DNA from: Prosapia bicincta
Taxonomy: Eukaryota; Arthropoda; Insecta; Hemiptera; Cercopidae
Length of the DNA: 64,000 bases
Direction: 5' to 3'
NCBI GenBank assembly: GCA_036971475.1
Contig: JBAIZL010000005.1
Coordinates: forward strand, 58,538,655-58,602,654
The position numbers and the translations under genes are program-made. The notes beneath the pieces were generated by a model, which saw nothing but the letters and a program-made list of their open reading frames with translations, made no database searches and had not been told where the DNA came from. Positions 13,561 to 26,207 of this stretch are shown one piece after another (the stretch's first letter is position 1; the number at the start of each line of letters is the position of its first letter).

Positions 13561-14285
13561 TAACAACCAGCTCGTCATGAACAGCAACAAGGTGTAAAAA
13601 TAATATATACTTCCCGATAGTAAATTAATGTAATAGTAGTAATCAATCAGTAGCCCTAGAGACAAATCGAATTACAAAGCGAAGTATCCTTTTTTCCATG
13701 ACAACACTGTGAATTAGGGAGAGTGTGATAAATAGATTTCAAACTATGTAGTAATCAATTAGAGTTTGTAATACTTTATTATTCAACTTTTCTTACGTCA
13801 CAATTTTAGTAATGTACTATACCATGTTTTGTTTTAATAACGATTGGAAATTTCTGCAAAATATGTTTAAGGAGAGTGTGGGTTAATAGAAGGTCAATAT
13901 GAAAAAATATAAATAAATTTATAATATTTAAAAGCATTGCAGACATTGAACATTTTATCTTAGCTTATAGCGAAAATAATACATATTTACTTAATTAAAA
14001 CACATGAGTCTAGATTTTGTGTAGTTTTACTCACTCCAGATTTTGATTTTGTAGTTGAAAAAATTACTCATTGGTTCTGAGTTAGTGATCGTTAATATGC
14101 AATCATTATAAAAGCATGATCGGACATTACTACTTCAACACTGAGATTGAGTATTTGAGAATAAAGCTATGGTCATTGTAACCATTGACCTATACATTTA
14201 TACACTTTGTAATTTTATAAAGTAACCTTACATTGCTTTTAAAGTAAGTTATATAGCTACTACAGTGTGTTAATAAATGTGATAA
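13561..14285. other. unassigned AT-rich DNA
   Basis: Nothing recognised. GATTTTGATTTTGTAG-type short repeats occur near 14040 but without periodicity. Confidence 0.45.
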
Positions 14286-14513
14286 AAGGGGGGGGAGAGA
14301 GAGAGAGGGAGAGAGAGAGAGAAATAGAGAGAGAGAGAGAGAGAAAGAAAGAAAGAACGAGAGAGAGAGAGAAAGAACGAGAGAGAAATAAAGAGAGAGA
14401 GAGAGAGTGAGAGAGAGAGAAATAGAGATAGAGAGAAACAGAGAGAGAAAGAACGCTAGAGAAAGAAAGAAAGAAAGAACGAGAGAGAGAGAAAGAACGA
14501 GAGAGAGAGAAAT

Positions 14514-14558
<45 letters not shown>

Positions 14559-14562
14559 AAAA
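14286..14562. repeat. (GA)n microsatellite with GAAA and GAAC interruptions
   Basis: A purine-only tract starting with a G run (GGGGGGG) and continuing as GAGAGA with AAAGAAAGAAAG and AGAACGAGAGAG blocks repeated several times. Homopurine tracts like this can form triplex DNA. Confidence 0.96.
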
Positions 14563-17500
14563 TAAAGAAGCCTAAATAGAAAATAAGTACAAACTACAGG
14601 TTTAAGATTTATTTTTCATAAGCGTCTTATGCTCCAGTATAAAATTCATTGAATATTGTGCGGCTGTAATACAAATTTTAATAGCAACATCACTTCCCGT
14701 TACTAAATGAAGCCAAGCGCTCACATTCCAAATTCAACTTACTTTCAATTGAGGTCGTAAAGAAATTAAATCGGCCAACGTGGCCTTGGTTCTAAAAATA
14801 TAAACATCTGGAATTGGTTCCATTTCGGGCTCTGCTAATAAACAGACGGACGTGTGAGGGAAACACATCCGCTTTGAAGTAAGACTTCGGCGGACCTAAA
14901 ATTAGCCTGTACTTTGTTGTAATGCATTATCCCTCCAAGTATCACCCACATAGGAGCCTACCTCACCGAACTTTCACTTGTCTTTACAATTGAAAACTAT
15001 CCAGTTACCACTTGTAAGTGCCAAACGTGATAAATGTAATGCATATTTAAATACGCATATTTAATGCTCACTTGTTTTTAAAATTATTTAAAAATTAAAT
15101 ACCTAAACAAAGTAAACGAATGTAGTTAAGTTTTTCCGGGTTAAGATTATCATGCAGACAGCTAAAGGGTTTTCATTTTCAAATCATAATTAAATTTAAC
15201 CCGTAAAGAAAGACCACCAATCACATTATCATCGATATTAACAGAAGACCAATAAATAAACCACTTTCTTCTTTATTAAACCACAAACTAAAATTTTCTT
15301 TCCTTTTGAAAATGGCTTAAAAACTTGAAAAGTACAACCATTCTCGGATGACTAAATTACCCTAAAGTTTAATTTCCTCCTGGGTAAAATAAACCTTATT
15401 CTTTTACTTTAAACCGGTTTAGCCCGCTCATCCGATTGACTAAAATGCATATCAATGATAATCAGAGGCTGTAGTCTACATATGTTGCTAATATGACGAG
15501 TATATGGCTACTACCCACGGACAATAACTGTGCAGATGTTCTATTCCCTATACTCACTGATAATGACTTTCCCATTGAAACACGTATGAAGGACGTATAA
15601 AGAGTGCAGCAGAATAACCTCCCTATTTTTAAACGTAAATAACAACATTTTTTTAAAATATAACAAATTTTAAAAAACTCACTTGTATTCTATGACACGG
15701 GAAGCTTTACCTACTTGATTTTAAAAAGTTAAAAAAAGGAGAATTGGTGGTCCTGGTTATCTATACACTGCTGCTAGCTAGTTCTTTAGGCGCTGGACGC
15801 CCTCGTGTATCGCTTGCTTCAGGTCAGACAGAAACCTAGGACAATGTTTGAAATCCTCGACCTTTAAGCAACTCAACAAAATAAAGGCACAGGTGCCGCC
15901 ACAACAGACTCAACGGCATCGCCTCTCTGTGCCTGATGGCGAGCGTAACGTAAACCTCCTCCTCTCCTACGTCGATTGCCCCTATCCTCTTCACTCTGTG
16001 TGCCTCCTCCTTCTCAATACAGATTAACGAAAACCGGGAGGTTATTTTTCTGCACACTTTATTATTGACTGTAAGTTAGTGTTTAGTTTATGATTATCTA
16101 CCAAAACAAGCTCAAACGTTATGGTATAGTGGCATTAAGCTCATGTTATTTTCATTAGCGAGTTTACATTTTACTCACTGCACATTCCCATTAGGGATTT
16201 AGTTTGATCTACTAGCAAACGTAAAAAACTGCCCACTTCCTCCCTTCACTTACAGTACGTAATGCTATTACGTCATTAGAGCAGTAGAGGAACTTGCATT
16301 CAAAGTTTAAATATTCTTATTACAAAAAAAACGAATTACGTACATTTAATCTTTTTAAGGAAGGTAAGGGTGGAAAAGTAGGGAGGTAAATATTGTCTAA
16401 TTTCACATAATTTAAAAACACGTTTCTCTCTAAATATACCACATCTGCGAGTTGCGAGATAATTAGATTAAAGGAAGTAATGCGGTAGTCCTGGCATTGC
16501 TGACTGAAGTGCAACTTCAAAACACATTTATTAAATTCTAACATTCTATAAAAATGTAGCTCAATTCCTTACCAAATTAGAGTATTATATAACGGTATTT
16601 ACCTTTACCGTATCAAAATTCAAAATAATTTAACTTACTGATAACATACAAAAAGTGACATACCCTAAGGGCAAAGTAAGATGTGTTATAAAATCATACT
16701 CTACCGAACAATTTAAACAAATATGTGCTATCTCAGTTTTATACTGAATGTATAGGAATTTACGTTTTAAAGCCTCGTAGTTAAATAAAAAACAGCTGTT
16801 AGAATTACGTACCGCCATATTTGTTTTTTCCAACAGCTTTGGAACAATTTGTTCACAAGCGTTCGCATAAAAAATCTGTAGAGATGGGGAAATTGTTACT
16901 CATTGTCATTACAATAACTAAATCATGACATCAGATTCTACTGAAAGACCACCAAGTGATGTTTTTTAAAATTAAAATTGGTCTACAAAGTTAACTAACA
17001 AATTGAGTGTAAACTACTATGAAATCAGTATGTTAAATAACCCTTATTTAACACTTAAGGTAATAACTGAATGTATCTCACTGCTAATATACAATACAGA
17101 AGTGAATATAGTATACATCATCAGAATATACAGTAAATAGAATTTAAGAACTATTTAAACATAACCTCTAAAGAACCTCTGTTATTTGGAAACGAAATCA
17201 GCAGTTACCGATAACTTAACATCTTGTTTGACTTTCTCAAATCTCTGGAAGAGTAAGGTAAAAAGAGAGAAGGCATATCCTTGTATAAAAGCTTTAGAAA
17301 CGAAAACAAAGTAAAACTTTGTAATAAAAAAGTACCATGTTTGTAAAAAATTATTGTATGCTATATTATTTTCCGTTACAATATAGCAGTTGCTAGAAAC
17401 TGATATTAATGAAAGGGGTGGGTCTGGAAACTGGGTGAAATCATATAGCTTGTATATATAGAGAGCGGAATACATAATGGATGCAGCTGGTGATGAACCA

Positions 17501-17807
17501 AAACCCATCAATCATAACATATTGTATTGCTGCGTTATAGAAAGCAGTAATAAAATACCGTTTGCAAATTTATAGAATATAATAAAATCAGAAGCATAAT
17601 AAATTTGTAAAACTATTCAAGTAATATCTCATTAATTTAAAACATAATTTATAAAACGTTTATCTGTTACTGTGTAAAATTGTTTTTTTATTTATTAAAT
17701 TCTTACTATTAACAATTTGTAAAACTTAAATATAAGGACATTTACGAAAAAGTTAGGCTACGAAGACAAAAGTTTTTCATCGCACCAAACGATCTCGTTA
17801 GTTACTG
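14563..17807. other. unassigned DNA
   Basis: The longest featureless stretch in the left half. A GC-richer patch at 15780-16060 carries a 73-codon minus-strand frame (residues include IGAIDVGEEEVYVTLAIRHR). It might be an old retroelement fragment, but I cannot identify it. A 109-codon minus-strand frame at 17182-17511 has no motif. No repeats or RNA genes were found. Confidence 0.4.
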
Positions 17808-17860
17808 ACGAAGATAGCTTAGCGTGACCGATCACGTTCTGCCTCAGGATAGTTTTATTA
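17808..17860 (+). ncRNA. decayed hammerhead-like segment (relic)
   Basis: CTGACGAAGATAGC...GATCACGTTCTGCCTCAG aligns by eye with the better copy at 55938-55990: CTGATGAAGATC...GATCGAAAACGTTCTGTCTCAG. The GAAA is lost and helix II is eroded, so activity is not expected. It shows that this family has at least one more ancient insertion in the window. Confidence 0.35.
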
Positions 17861-19778
17861 ATTCCCCCAAATTAAGGTCACAAGTTGGTAATTAGTTCAG
17901 TAAGAATGTTAACGTTTTGCCTATCATCGTGGACATCCGTTATTTTTGTATCAGTTTTTAGTGGATATTGTTTTTGAGTTATCAATAATTGTCTTATGAA
18001 AAAGTTTAAATAGATGTAATCTTTAGTATGTTTTTTAATTTTATTCGTTTCATTTCCAAATGAACCTTTGGCAGAAGGTTTTTAGTTTTACCACAATCTA
18101 CATTCTAATAGATCCTACCTTGGAACAATATTTATAAGTAAATTTCTCATCACGATTTTATATACTTTTTATCTAATAGTATCGCAGTTTAATACATTAT
18201 GTGTATAGAAACGCGACACCTAGAGATCCTGTAGTCAAATCAAGTAATAATTAAACTACGTACTAATACAGAGACGTCAGGGATAAAATATCCCAATGTT
18301 ACAACAAGTTATGGAGACAACAGATGGTTTGTAAAAAGTAATAATGTTCATAGTTTTTTGTCTGTAAGTTTGTTCGAAGAAATCTCCCAAAAATTTCTCT
18401 TTAAACAAAGAAACACCATTAAATACGCACGAGGAGGAATCTAGAAGGCAACGCCGGAGAGAGGCTTAATAAACGATGATTAAAAAGACAGACACAGAGA
18501 GCGGTGTCCGTACAACTACAGCAAAATTTCTACTACAGTGAAATTTTACTGTCAGTTTGTATTTATTGTTTACTTAAAAACACAGTTTATCATTTTATAA
18601 ATACATGTATTACGCTTAGTATTGTAAACATTCTAAAGTTTGTACGTAAAGACGATGAGAATGTGAAATGGGGATAGACTTTCAAATACTGTATTTTTAG
18701 TTAAGCTACGTTTAAGAGATTAAATGGAGATGACACGTTGACGGCATTAGAAAGAAGAAGCTTTGACAGAACTCTCGAAACCTCTACTAAGAAGACTTTA
18801 AATTGAAAGAGCAATAATTAGAGTAATAACTATTAAAAAAAACAATCAATTACGGTAGCTAACAACCATTGAAAAAACAAATAATGTTTAATTTTTAATG
18901 TATTTAAGATGTGGAAGAGGAAATTCCAATTAATCACATTTACTTAGCTGAGATTGGATCCGAGCCAAAATTAAATCAATGTATACTAAAATAGAAAAAA
19001 TGGTCATTGGGGTTTCACAGTGTTCTGAGAAAGATTCAAGAATACCAGAAGGTTTTTCATCATACAGTAAACGAAATAAGATAACATGGAAAAGTAAAGG
19101 AAAAATGTTCTTCGTGAAACAGAATGCAAAACGTAATACGAAAACATAGCATTGCCGGGAGAGCCCCTTCGCTGAAAATATTTCTCGTTTCTGTCATATG
19201 TTCAAATACAAGAATGCAACATAACAATGCAATTTCAAGAGAATGGGGGAAATCAGCGACTCCGACGGTTGGATTCCGGTAATATGAAAAATATATTGGT
19301 AAAGAATGTGTCTTCATTGCGTATTGAAGTATTTGTATCTATGTTGAAGTCAAATGTGACAAATATTGTTAGGACATTTAAACATGATTTGAGTATTCCT
19401 ATATATATTTAAATTACACGTAAGTCGTTTGTACAATACATACGCAATGTAATATATGTTACATAAACACTTATATTAAGCATTGTTACATAATATCAGT
19501 TTATTCTCCTACTATTTGTGACAATGTAAGTAATTTTGTAAGTGAAGGTAGTTTTATTTTTGTGTGTGTTATTACATTTAAGTAATAAATGGTCATAAAT
19601 TGTTTACACAGAAGTTCAGCCAGACAAAAAATGGTTTCGTAATAAGTAAATAAATATTGTATTTATACCTCAGAATTTCATTTTACTAAGATAATTCATT
19701 AGATTATTCCATATTAGTTAAAAAACTTCTATTGATTATTTCATTTTCTGAAGACGTAGCCTAAATCATCAAATTGTG

Positions 19779-19780
<2 letters not shown>
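17861..19780. other. unassigned AT-rich DNA
   Basis: No gene or repeat boundary recognised. Overlapping frames near 19060-19412 on both strands are unremarkable. Confidence 0.45.

Positions 19781-19840
<60 letters not shown>
19781..19840. repeat. (AT)30 microsatellite
   Basis: A perfect AT run lying directly against the large palindrome at 19871-20119. The palindrome's right edge also ends in ATATATATAT. Confidence 0.97.
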
Positions 19841-19842
<2 letters not shown>

Positions 19843-19870
19843 TGATACGTATTCCTTCACGGATGGAAAA

Positions 19871-20119
19871 ATATGATGAATTGTTACTATCTGGAGTACA
19901 TCCGTTCATTCTGCAGTCCATGAATTCGCAGTTCCGACGTTTCGCTAGAATCTCATCCAGCATTGACGAGGTGAACCCAACAACAGTAGACTCGCTCTTC
20001 TACTGTTGTTGGGTTCACCTCGTCAATGCTGGTTGAGATTCTAGCGAAACGTCGGAACTGCGAATTTATGGACTGCAGAATGAACGGATGTACTCCAGAT
20101 AGTAACAATTCATCATATA
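19871..20119. mobile_element. near-perfect palindrome, ~120-bp arms (fold-back element)
   Basis: The left arm, from ATATGATGAATTGTTACTAT through CAACAACAGTAGA (19990), is mirrored by the right arm from TCTACTGTTGTTGGG (19999), with an 8-bp loop. Only a few mismatches occur, e.g. ATCCAGC / GCTGGTT and GAATTCATGG / GAATTTATGG. Both arms contain GATTCTAGCGAAACGTCGG, which recalls the GAAAC(GT) half of Penelope-type hammerheads. The other half reads CTGGATGA or CTGGTTGA, with an inserted base, so I do not call it a ribozyme. The family is probably related to the other fold-backs here. Confidence 0.7.
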
Positions 20120-20530
20120 TATATACATCGCAATATGTATTCTTGTGTATTAATAAAGAACTACGTCAAAATACAAATACAAGAATTATAATTGAATTTA
20201 CAATTATACAGTATAATTGTACATTATACAAATATATGTATATTTTCGTGGAAATTACTAATGTATTGATATGTAAGATCAGTAGAAGAACTTTTAAATA
20301 AGTAAAACAATTTTGAAAAACAGAAAATTATCTGTGATTGAATAACACACGGAATGTTTACCTCGTTAATGTAAAGTATGTTTTTCACCACACGAGCACC
20401 TTGAACGTGAACAAAACAAACATGTGCTCCGAGAAATAAACTTCTATTTTTTTAATCTGTGAATAAATACATATATTAACGTAGGTTGATTAAAGCTTAG
20501 GTAGTGAGAACAATTCGCACGGTATACATT

Positions 20531-20710
20531 AAAACACTTCACTCAAAAATTCATCGCATTCTAGTTTATTAACACAGACTAGTTTTGGCGACGATGTTAC
20601 CTTCATCAGTGATTGGCTAATACTAATATAATTCTAATAACTGATGAAGACTACATCGTCGCCGAAACTAGTTTGTGTTGATAAACTAGTGAAGTGAGAT
20701 TTGAAGTGAT
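20531..20710. mobile_element. ACTAGT-family fold-back with two hammerhead-like cores
   Basis: The left arm (20531-20608, read inverted: CTGATGAAGG...CATCGTCGCC, AAAACTAGT) and the right arm (20641-20710: CTGATGAAGACTACATCGTC, GCCGAAACTAGTTTGTG) are an inverted pair separated by about 30 bp. In the right copy CTGATGA is at 20641-20647, GAAA at 20664-20667 and the palindrome ACTAGT at 20667-20672. A second complementary stretch CTAGTTT...AAACTAG follows. Helix II is eroded (GAC/GTC plus unpaired GCC), and the left copy has AAAA instead of GAAA. Both look like decayed members of the family seen better at 21675-21719. Confidence 0.55.
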
Positions 20711-21500
20711 CTTTTTTACTATTTAAAGTTATTTATTGAATTGTTAACCTTTGGGACAACTGAGACAATCGCTTGAGAGATTATATCACAAGGCAGGACA
20801 TGTTTCGTTGCTAACCTTGCCTCACACACCATTTCTTTCTCTAGATAATTTTACTATGCACCTTTGTATATTCTGAAATGTTATGAAAATTTGTATTCTA
20901 ATTTAAAAAAAAAAAAACAGATGAACCATATGTAAGTCTGTATGGTCGGTAAATCATGTAATTTTAACATTCATATTTTCCCAATTAACAAAACAATAAA
21001 ATAACGCTTTACTCTAATTAGAAAACTCGTTTAGTAATAATCAAACAATGTAATGAAATAAAATTAATTATGTACCCTATTTAGTTGATTTTAAAACACA
21101 CATTAAATTAAATTGTAGCTCACACTTACAAACCACGAAATATTCGAAAATTAATTGGATATCAGTAGTGACGAATTGTGTCAACACATCAAATTATTTT
21201 ATCACATCATTATTATATTTTATTGTTATAATATTTAAATAATTTATCATGATATGTGATAATTTTACTATATCGTTTTAAAATGTTTTAAAGAAACCTT
21301 TAAATGTACCTAATAGGGATTTTAATTTGAGTTCCAAGCATTTGAGAAAAATGTTTTTGTTTTGTGTTACCTTATTTATATGAGAACTATAGTTTTTTCA
21401 TTATAATGATTCAAACAAAATTTAATTTTTGAACGATTTTTTAGTTTCGTCTATTTTAAATTTAATGATATGGCATCCTCAAACTTACCTATATAAGACA
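20711..21500. other. unassigned AT-rich DNA
   Basis: No feature recognised beyond an A12 run near 20907. Confidence 0.45.
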
Positions 21501-21674
21501 ATTTAGGTAATTAGAGATTAGCTAGTGAGAACTATTCACAAAAATTAAAATCAAAACCGTTAATATATTTTTGTGTTCTCTGTAGTTTGATTAATTTTGT
21601 AGCTTGGTTTTTTATGTTTTATCTTGTTTGATTTATTTAACTTGTACGATAGCTTGACGATTTGTTAGTGGTAG

Positions 21675-21719
21675 CCAACCACTGAGGAAGGCGACATCGG
21701 CGCCGAAACTAGTATGTTG
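21675..21719 (+). ncRNA. hammerhead-ribozyme-like motif, ACTAGT family
   Basis: CTGAGGA (21682-21688; position 7 is variable in hammerheads) is followed by one extra A. Then come helix II GGCG/CGCC (21690-21693 / 21701-21704, loop ACATCGG), GAAA (21705-21708), the palindromic helix III ACTAGT (21708-21713) and A as H17. Helix I pairs CAACCA with TGTTG through one bulged C. All catalytic-core positions are consistent with a type I hammerhead except the inserted A after A9. The upstream sequence from about 21515 shares TAGTGAGAAC-ATTC with the 20.5-kb element, so this is one solitary copy of that family. Cleavage has not been tested. Confidence 0.5.
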
Positions 21720-21789
21720 TGAACTAGTGAGTTTGTTTATTAAACAGCAGTTTTTGGTGAGATTTTAAGTTAATTGTTTTGACTTTTAT

Positions 21790-22694
21790 GTTTGCTATAT
21801 AACACAAGTATGTATATATATGAATATACATATACTGTATACGGTTACTTAAAAACATGCTATTTACAATGCCACTTAAATGAAATAAAAAGGAGGCAAT
21901 AGTCAAATATCATACCCCTAGGCTCTATGGAAGTACTGTAGTCAAAAGGTGGAATACTTAAAAATGCTTATATCTGTAAACACAATTTATACCATTACTA
22001 GAGTACATATTTTTCTTCAAATTTATATTTATTGTCATAATTTTAAATCTATGATTCCTTAAAGGAGATATAGACAGTGCGTCCTTTTGGTCTATATTCA
22101 GCCTTAGATCTTGAGGTCTGTGCTAAGAAGGCATGTTATTATTATGCTATAAAATCATGGATGTTAGATATAATACACTTGTGAAAACCGGTTTGCACAA
22201 ACGTGCATCAGATGGTCGGCGAAGTTCCATCTGGTGCTTTATTTCCAGAAAGGTAAGCAATTTTGCACGTCTAGAATCAATTTCATGTTACATATAGAGT
22301 AAAACGCTAAGAGCAATTTAAATAAACGGACTACATTGAATGGATATCAAGGATAAAGCGGTTTGGAAAAGGTCAAAAGGCGCCTTAAACAGTTCTTTCC
22401 GTGGCCACATTAAGGAAAAGACAGCGACGCTGTGCTGGCTCCGAAAGCACTTTGTTCTCCGGTGTCTGTTTCTTCATATATCTACTTTTCTGTATAAACA
22501 AGTTTAGTCAACAGTAATGGGGAACCAGAAACGGACGCTTAGATATATTAGAACGAGGCACAAAAACTTCAATACAAGAGAAATCACTTGTAATTTGTTG
22601 CACTTGTTAGGTTTCAAATGTTAAGTTTAGAAAAAAACAATTAGTACAATATTCCCCAGTGGTTGAAAATGATACAGAAATCTACCTATTTTCT
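21790..22694. other. unassigned DNA
   Basis: No gene recognised. GCATCAGATGG / CCATCTGGTGC near 22206-22240 form a short imperfect inverted repeat. Confidence 0.45.
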
Positions 22695-24070
22695 TCCTAA
22701 TACAGATGAGAACAGTTAGAAGCTGCTAATGAGAACAAAGTTAGAAGCTGCTAATGAGAACAAAGTTAGAAGCTGCTAATGAGAACAAAGTTAGAAGCTG
22801 CTAATGAAAACAAAGTTAGAAGCTGCTAATGAGAACAAAGTTAGAAGCTGCTAATGAGAACAAAGTTAGAAGCTGCTAATGAGAACAAAGCTAGAAGCTG
22901 CTAATGAGAACAAAGCTAGAAGCTGCTAATGAGAACATAGTTAGAAGCTGCTAATGAGAACAAAGGTAGAAGCTGCTAATGAGAACAAAGTTAAAAGCTG
23001 CAAATGAGAACAAAGCTAGAAGCTGCTAATGAGAACAAAGCTAGAAGCTGCTAATGAGAACAAAGTTAGAAGCTGCTAATGAGAACGAAGTTAGAAGCTG
23101 CTAATGAGAACAAAGTTAGAAGCTGCTAATGAGAACAAAGTTAGAAGCTGCTAATGAGAACAAAGCTAGAAGCTGCTAATGAGAACAAAGTTAGAAGATG
23201 ATAATGGAACAAAGCTAGAAGCTACTAATGAGAACAAAGTTACAAGCTGCTAATGAGAACAAAGTTACAAGCTGCTAATGAGAACAAAGTTAGAAGCTGC
23301 AAATGAGAACAAAGCTAGAAGCTGCTAATGAGAACAAAGTTAGAAGCTGCTAATGAAAACAAAGTTAGAAGCTGCTAATGAGAACAAAGTTAGAAGCTGC
23401 TAATGAGAACAAAGTGAGAAGCTGCTAATGAGAACAAAGTTAGAAGCTGCTAATGAGAACAATGCTAGAAGCTGCTAATGAGAACATAGTTAGAAGCTGC
23501 TAATGAGAACAAAGGTAGAAGCTGCTAATGAGAACAAAGTTAAAAGCTGCAAATGAGAACAAAGCTAGAAGCTGCTAATGAGAACAAAGCTAGAAGCTGC
23601 TAATGAGAACAAAGTTAGAAGCTGCTAATGAGAACGAAGTTAGAAGCTGCTAATGAGAACAAAGTTAGAAGCTGCTAATGAGAACAAAGTTAGAAGCTGC
23701 TAATGAGAACAAAGCTAGAAGCTGCTAATGAGAACAAAGTTAGAAGATGATAATGGGAACAAAGCTAGAAGGTACTAATGAGAACAAAGTTACAAGCTGC
23801 TAATGAGAACAAAGTTACAAGCTGCTAATGAGAACAAAGTTAGAAGCTGCTAATGAGAACAAAGTTAGAAGCTGCTAATGAGAACAAAGCTAGAAGCTGC
23901 TAATGAGAACAAAGTTAGAAGCTGCTAATGAGAACAAAGCTAGAAGCTGCTAATGAGAACAAAGTTAGAAGCTGCTAATGAGAACAAAGCTAGAAGCTGC
24001 TAATGAGAACAAAGTTAGAAGCTGCTAATGAGAGCAAAGCTAGAAGCTGCTAATGAGAACAAGTTAGAAG
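22695..24070. repeat. 25-bp tandem array, about 55 copies
   Basis: The unit is AGAAGCTGCTAATGAG followed by AACAAAGTT, with variants AAAGCT, AAAGGT, AACATAG, GCAAATG and AGATGATAATGG. The same series of variants occurs twice: GAGAACATAG is at 22931 and again at 23480, with the following variants in the same order. About 22 units (roughly 550 bp) have therefore been duplicated as a block. In-frame TAATGA stops preclude a protein-coding role. Confidence 0.96.
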
Positions 24071-24975
24071 ATGTAAATTGTAAATATAGATAAAAAAGAA
24101 GACAACTTGAGGAAAAATCAAGAGAGAGGTGTAGTAAAGTAGAAAAGGAAGACAGAGAGATATAAAAGAGTAAGAGTAAACGGAAACAGAAAAGGGGACA
24201 GAAGAGAGACAGAGTGAGGGAAGAAGAGAAAATAAAGAGATAGACAAAAATAACGAGGAATAAGAGAAACAAAGGAGATGAAGATAGTGATAAGGAAAGA
24301 GAATCCAGAAGAGAGGAAAAGGGTCATAATGATTTTGTAATACATTAATTGTAAAATATATTAAAAAATCGTAAAAGATCAATAAGTTCCAGTGTTTAAT
24401 TTAAAATGTAATTATAGAAGCTAAAACGAACAAATTATCACAAGAAGCAATATCAAACGAAAATCTTAATTTTAGAAACAATATCTTGCTGCTGTAACAA
24501 TTAGCGTTGCTGAGCTGCTGAATAATTGTGACCTTTAAACAGATATTGCTGAAACTCAGCCAAGTTTTACAATGTATTTATCTGATTACGATAAGGAAAA
24601 TTATCACTGTGTGCTGCAACCGAACACATGTTCCAGTAGATATTGCTTGCAAATTGCAATTAAGCGTAGTTTGTATATTTTATTTTTCTTCATTGGCTAA
24701 TTACAGAAATTAAACCGACAAAGCGGAGTTTGAATATAAAACAGACACAAACTTGTTTTTTTTATAATCTGTGACGAAAATAACTAGAATGTAAAACAAA
24801 ACAAACCTCAACTAGTTATAATAATTTATGTTATTAACGATTTATCGTCTCTACAACGTAAATCGATTAACTGATTTGCATATAATTATTGCAATACAGG
24901 ATGGTTCAAAATTACTGTATCAACTTGCAACGTATGAGAATCTAACCAGTGAATGATTGCGTTTGTTTGGTTGCA
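24071..24975. other. purine-rich stretch then unassigned DNA
   Basis: 24071-24330 is strongly A/G-biased on the plus strand and continues the bias of the preceding array. The minus-strand Phe/Leu/Ser frames across it are compositional. No feature was found from 24331 to 24975. Confidence 0.45.
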
Positions 24976-26025
24976 TGAAAACCAATCAATATTTGATATA
25001 TTTTAGTAACAAGCAGGTAAAGAGTGTATAGTCGATATTCATCGTTAGGATTTGAAAATTGAAGTATTATTAATTATTATTGAAAACCAATCAATATTTG
25101 ATATATTTTAGTAACAAGCAGGTAAAGAGTGTATAGTCGATATTCATCGTTAGGATTTGAAAATTGAAGTATTATTAATTATTATTGAAAACCAATCAAT
25201 ATTTGATATATTTTAGTAACAAGCAGGTAAAGAGTGTATAGTCGATATTCATCGTTAGGATTTGAAAATTGAAGTATTATTAATTATTATTGAAAACCAA
25301 TCAATATTTGATATATTTTAGTAACAAGCAGGTAAAGAGTGTATAGTCGATATTCATCGTTAGGATTTGAAAATTGAAGTATTATTAATTATTATTGAAA
25401 ACCAATCAATATTTGATATATTTTAGTAACAAGCAGGTAAAGAGTGTATAGTCGATATTCATCGTTAGGATTTGAAAATTGAAGTATTATTAATTATTAT
25501 TGAAAACCAATCAATATTTGATATATTTTAGTAACAAGCAGGTAAAGAGTGTATAGTCGATATTCATCGTTAGGATTTGAAAATTGAAGTATTATTAATT
25601 ATTATTGAAAACCAATCAATATTTGATATATTTTAGTAACAAGCAGGTAAAGAGTGTATAGTCGATATTCATCGTTAGGATTTGAAAATTGAAGTATTAT
25701 TAATTATTATTGAAAACCAATCAATATTTGATATATTTTAGTAACAAACAGGTAAAGAGTGTATAGTCGATATTCATCGTTAGGATTTGAAAATTGAAGT
25801 ATTATTAATTATTATTGAAAACCAATCAATATTTGATATATTTTAGTAACAAGCAGGTAAAGAGTGTATAGTCGATATTCATCGTTAGGATTTGAAAATT
25901 GAAGTATTATTAATTATTATTGAAAACCAATCAATATTTGATATATTTTAGTAACAAGCAGGTAAAGAGTGTATAGTCGATATTCATCGTTAGGATTTGA
26001 AAATTGAAGTATTATTAATTATTAT
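24976..26025. repeat. 105-bp tandem array, 10 nearly identical copies
   Basis: TGAAAACCAATCAATATTTG recurs every 105 bp, at 24976, 25081, 25186, 25291, 25396, 25501, 25606, 25711, 25816 and 25921. I saw one substitution, AACAAACAGG for AACAAGCAGG at about 25745. This homogeneity, compared with the older arrays on either side, points to recent amplification or efficient conversion. It could also be over- or under-represented in the assembly. Confidence 0.97.
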
Positions 26026-26207
26026 CCTTCGTGTGAATGAAAATTAGGATCTAGAAAATGTGCTTTATCGAACACGTTATATTATATAATTATAATTATG
26101 TATTGATACAAATACTTAAAAAGAAATAAATTTTACATACACGATGGTACTTTAAAGCTTTTCGTAGTTCAAAGTTTTTCACTCGTATTGTAGAGAACAA
26201 CGTATCG

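Noticed and set aside
15836..16057. Retroelement endonuclease fragment
   Set aside because: The peptide around AIDVGEEEVYVTLAIRHR is suggestive, but I cannot place it in a family by eye; left as unassigned.
17182..17511. 109-codon minus-strand frame
   Set aside because: Hydrophobic/aromatic AT-driven composition and no motif.
19980..20060. Hammerhead ribozyme in the 19.9-kb palindrome
   Set aside because: GAAAC(GT) is present, but the core reads CTGGATGA/CTGGTTGA and no good helix II or helix I can be drawn.
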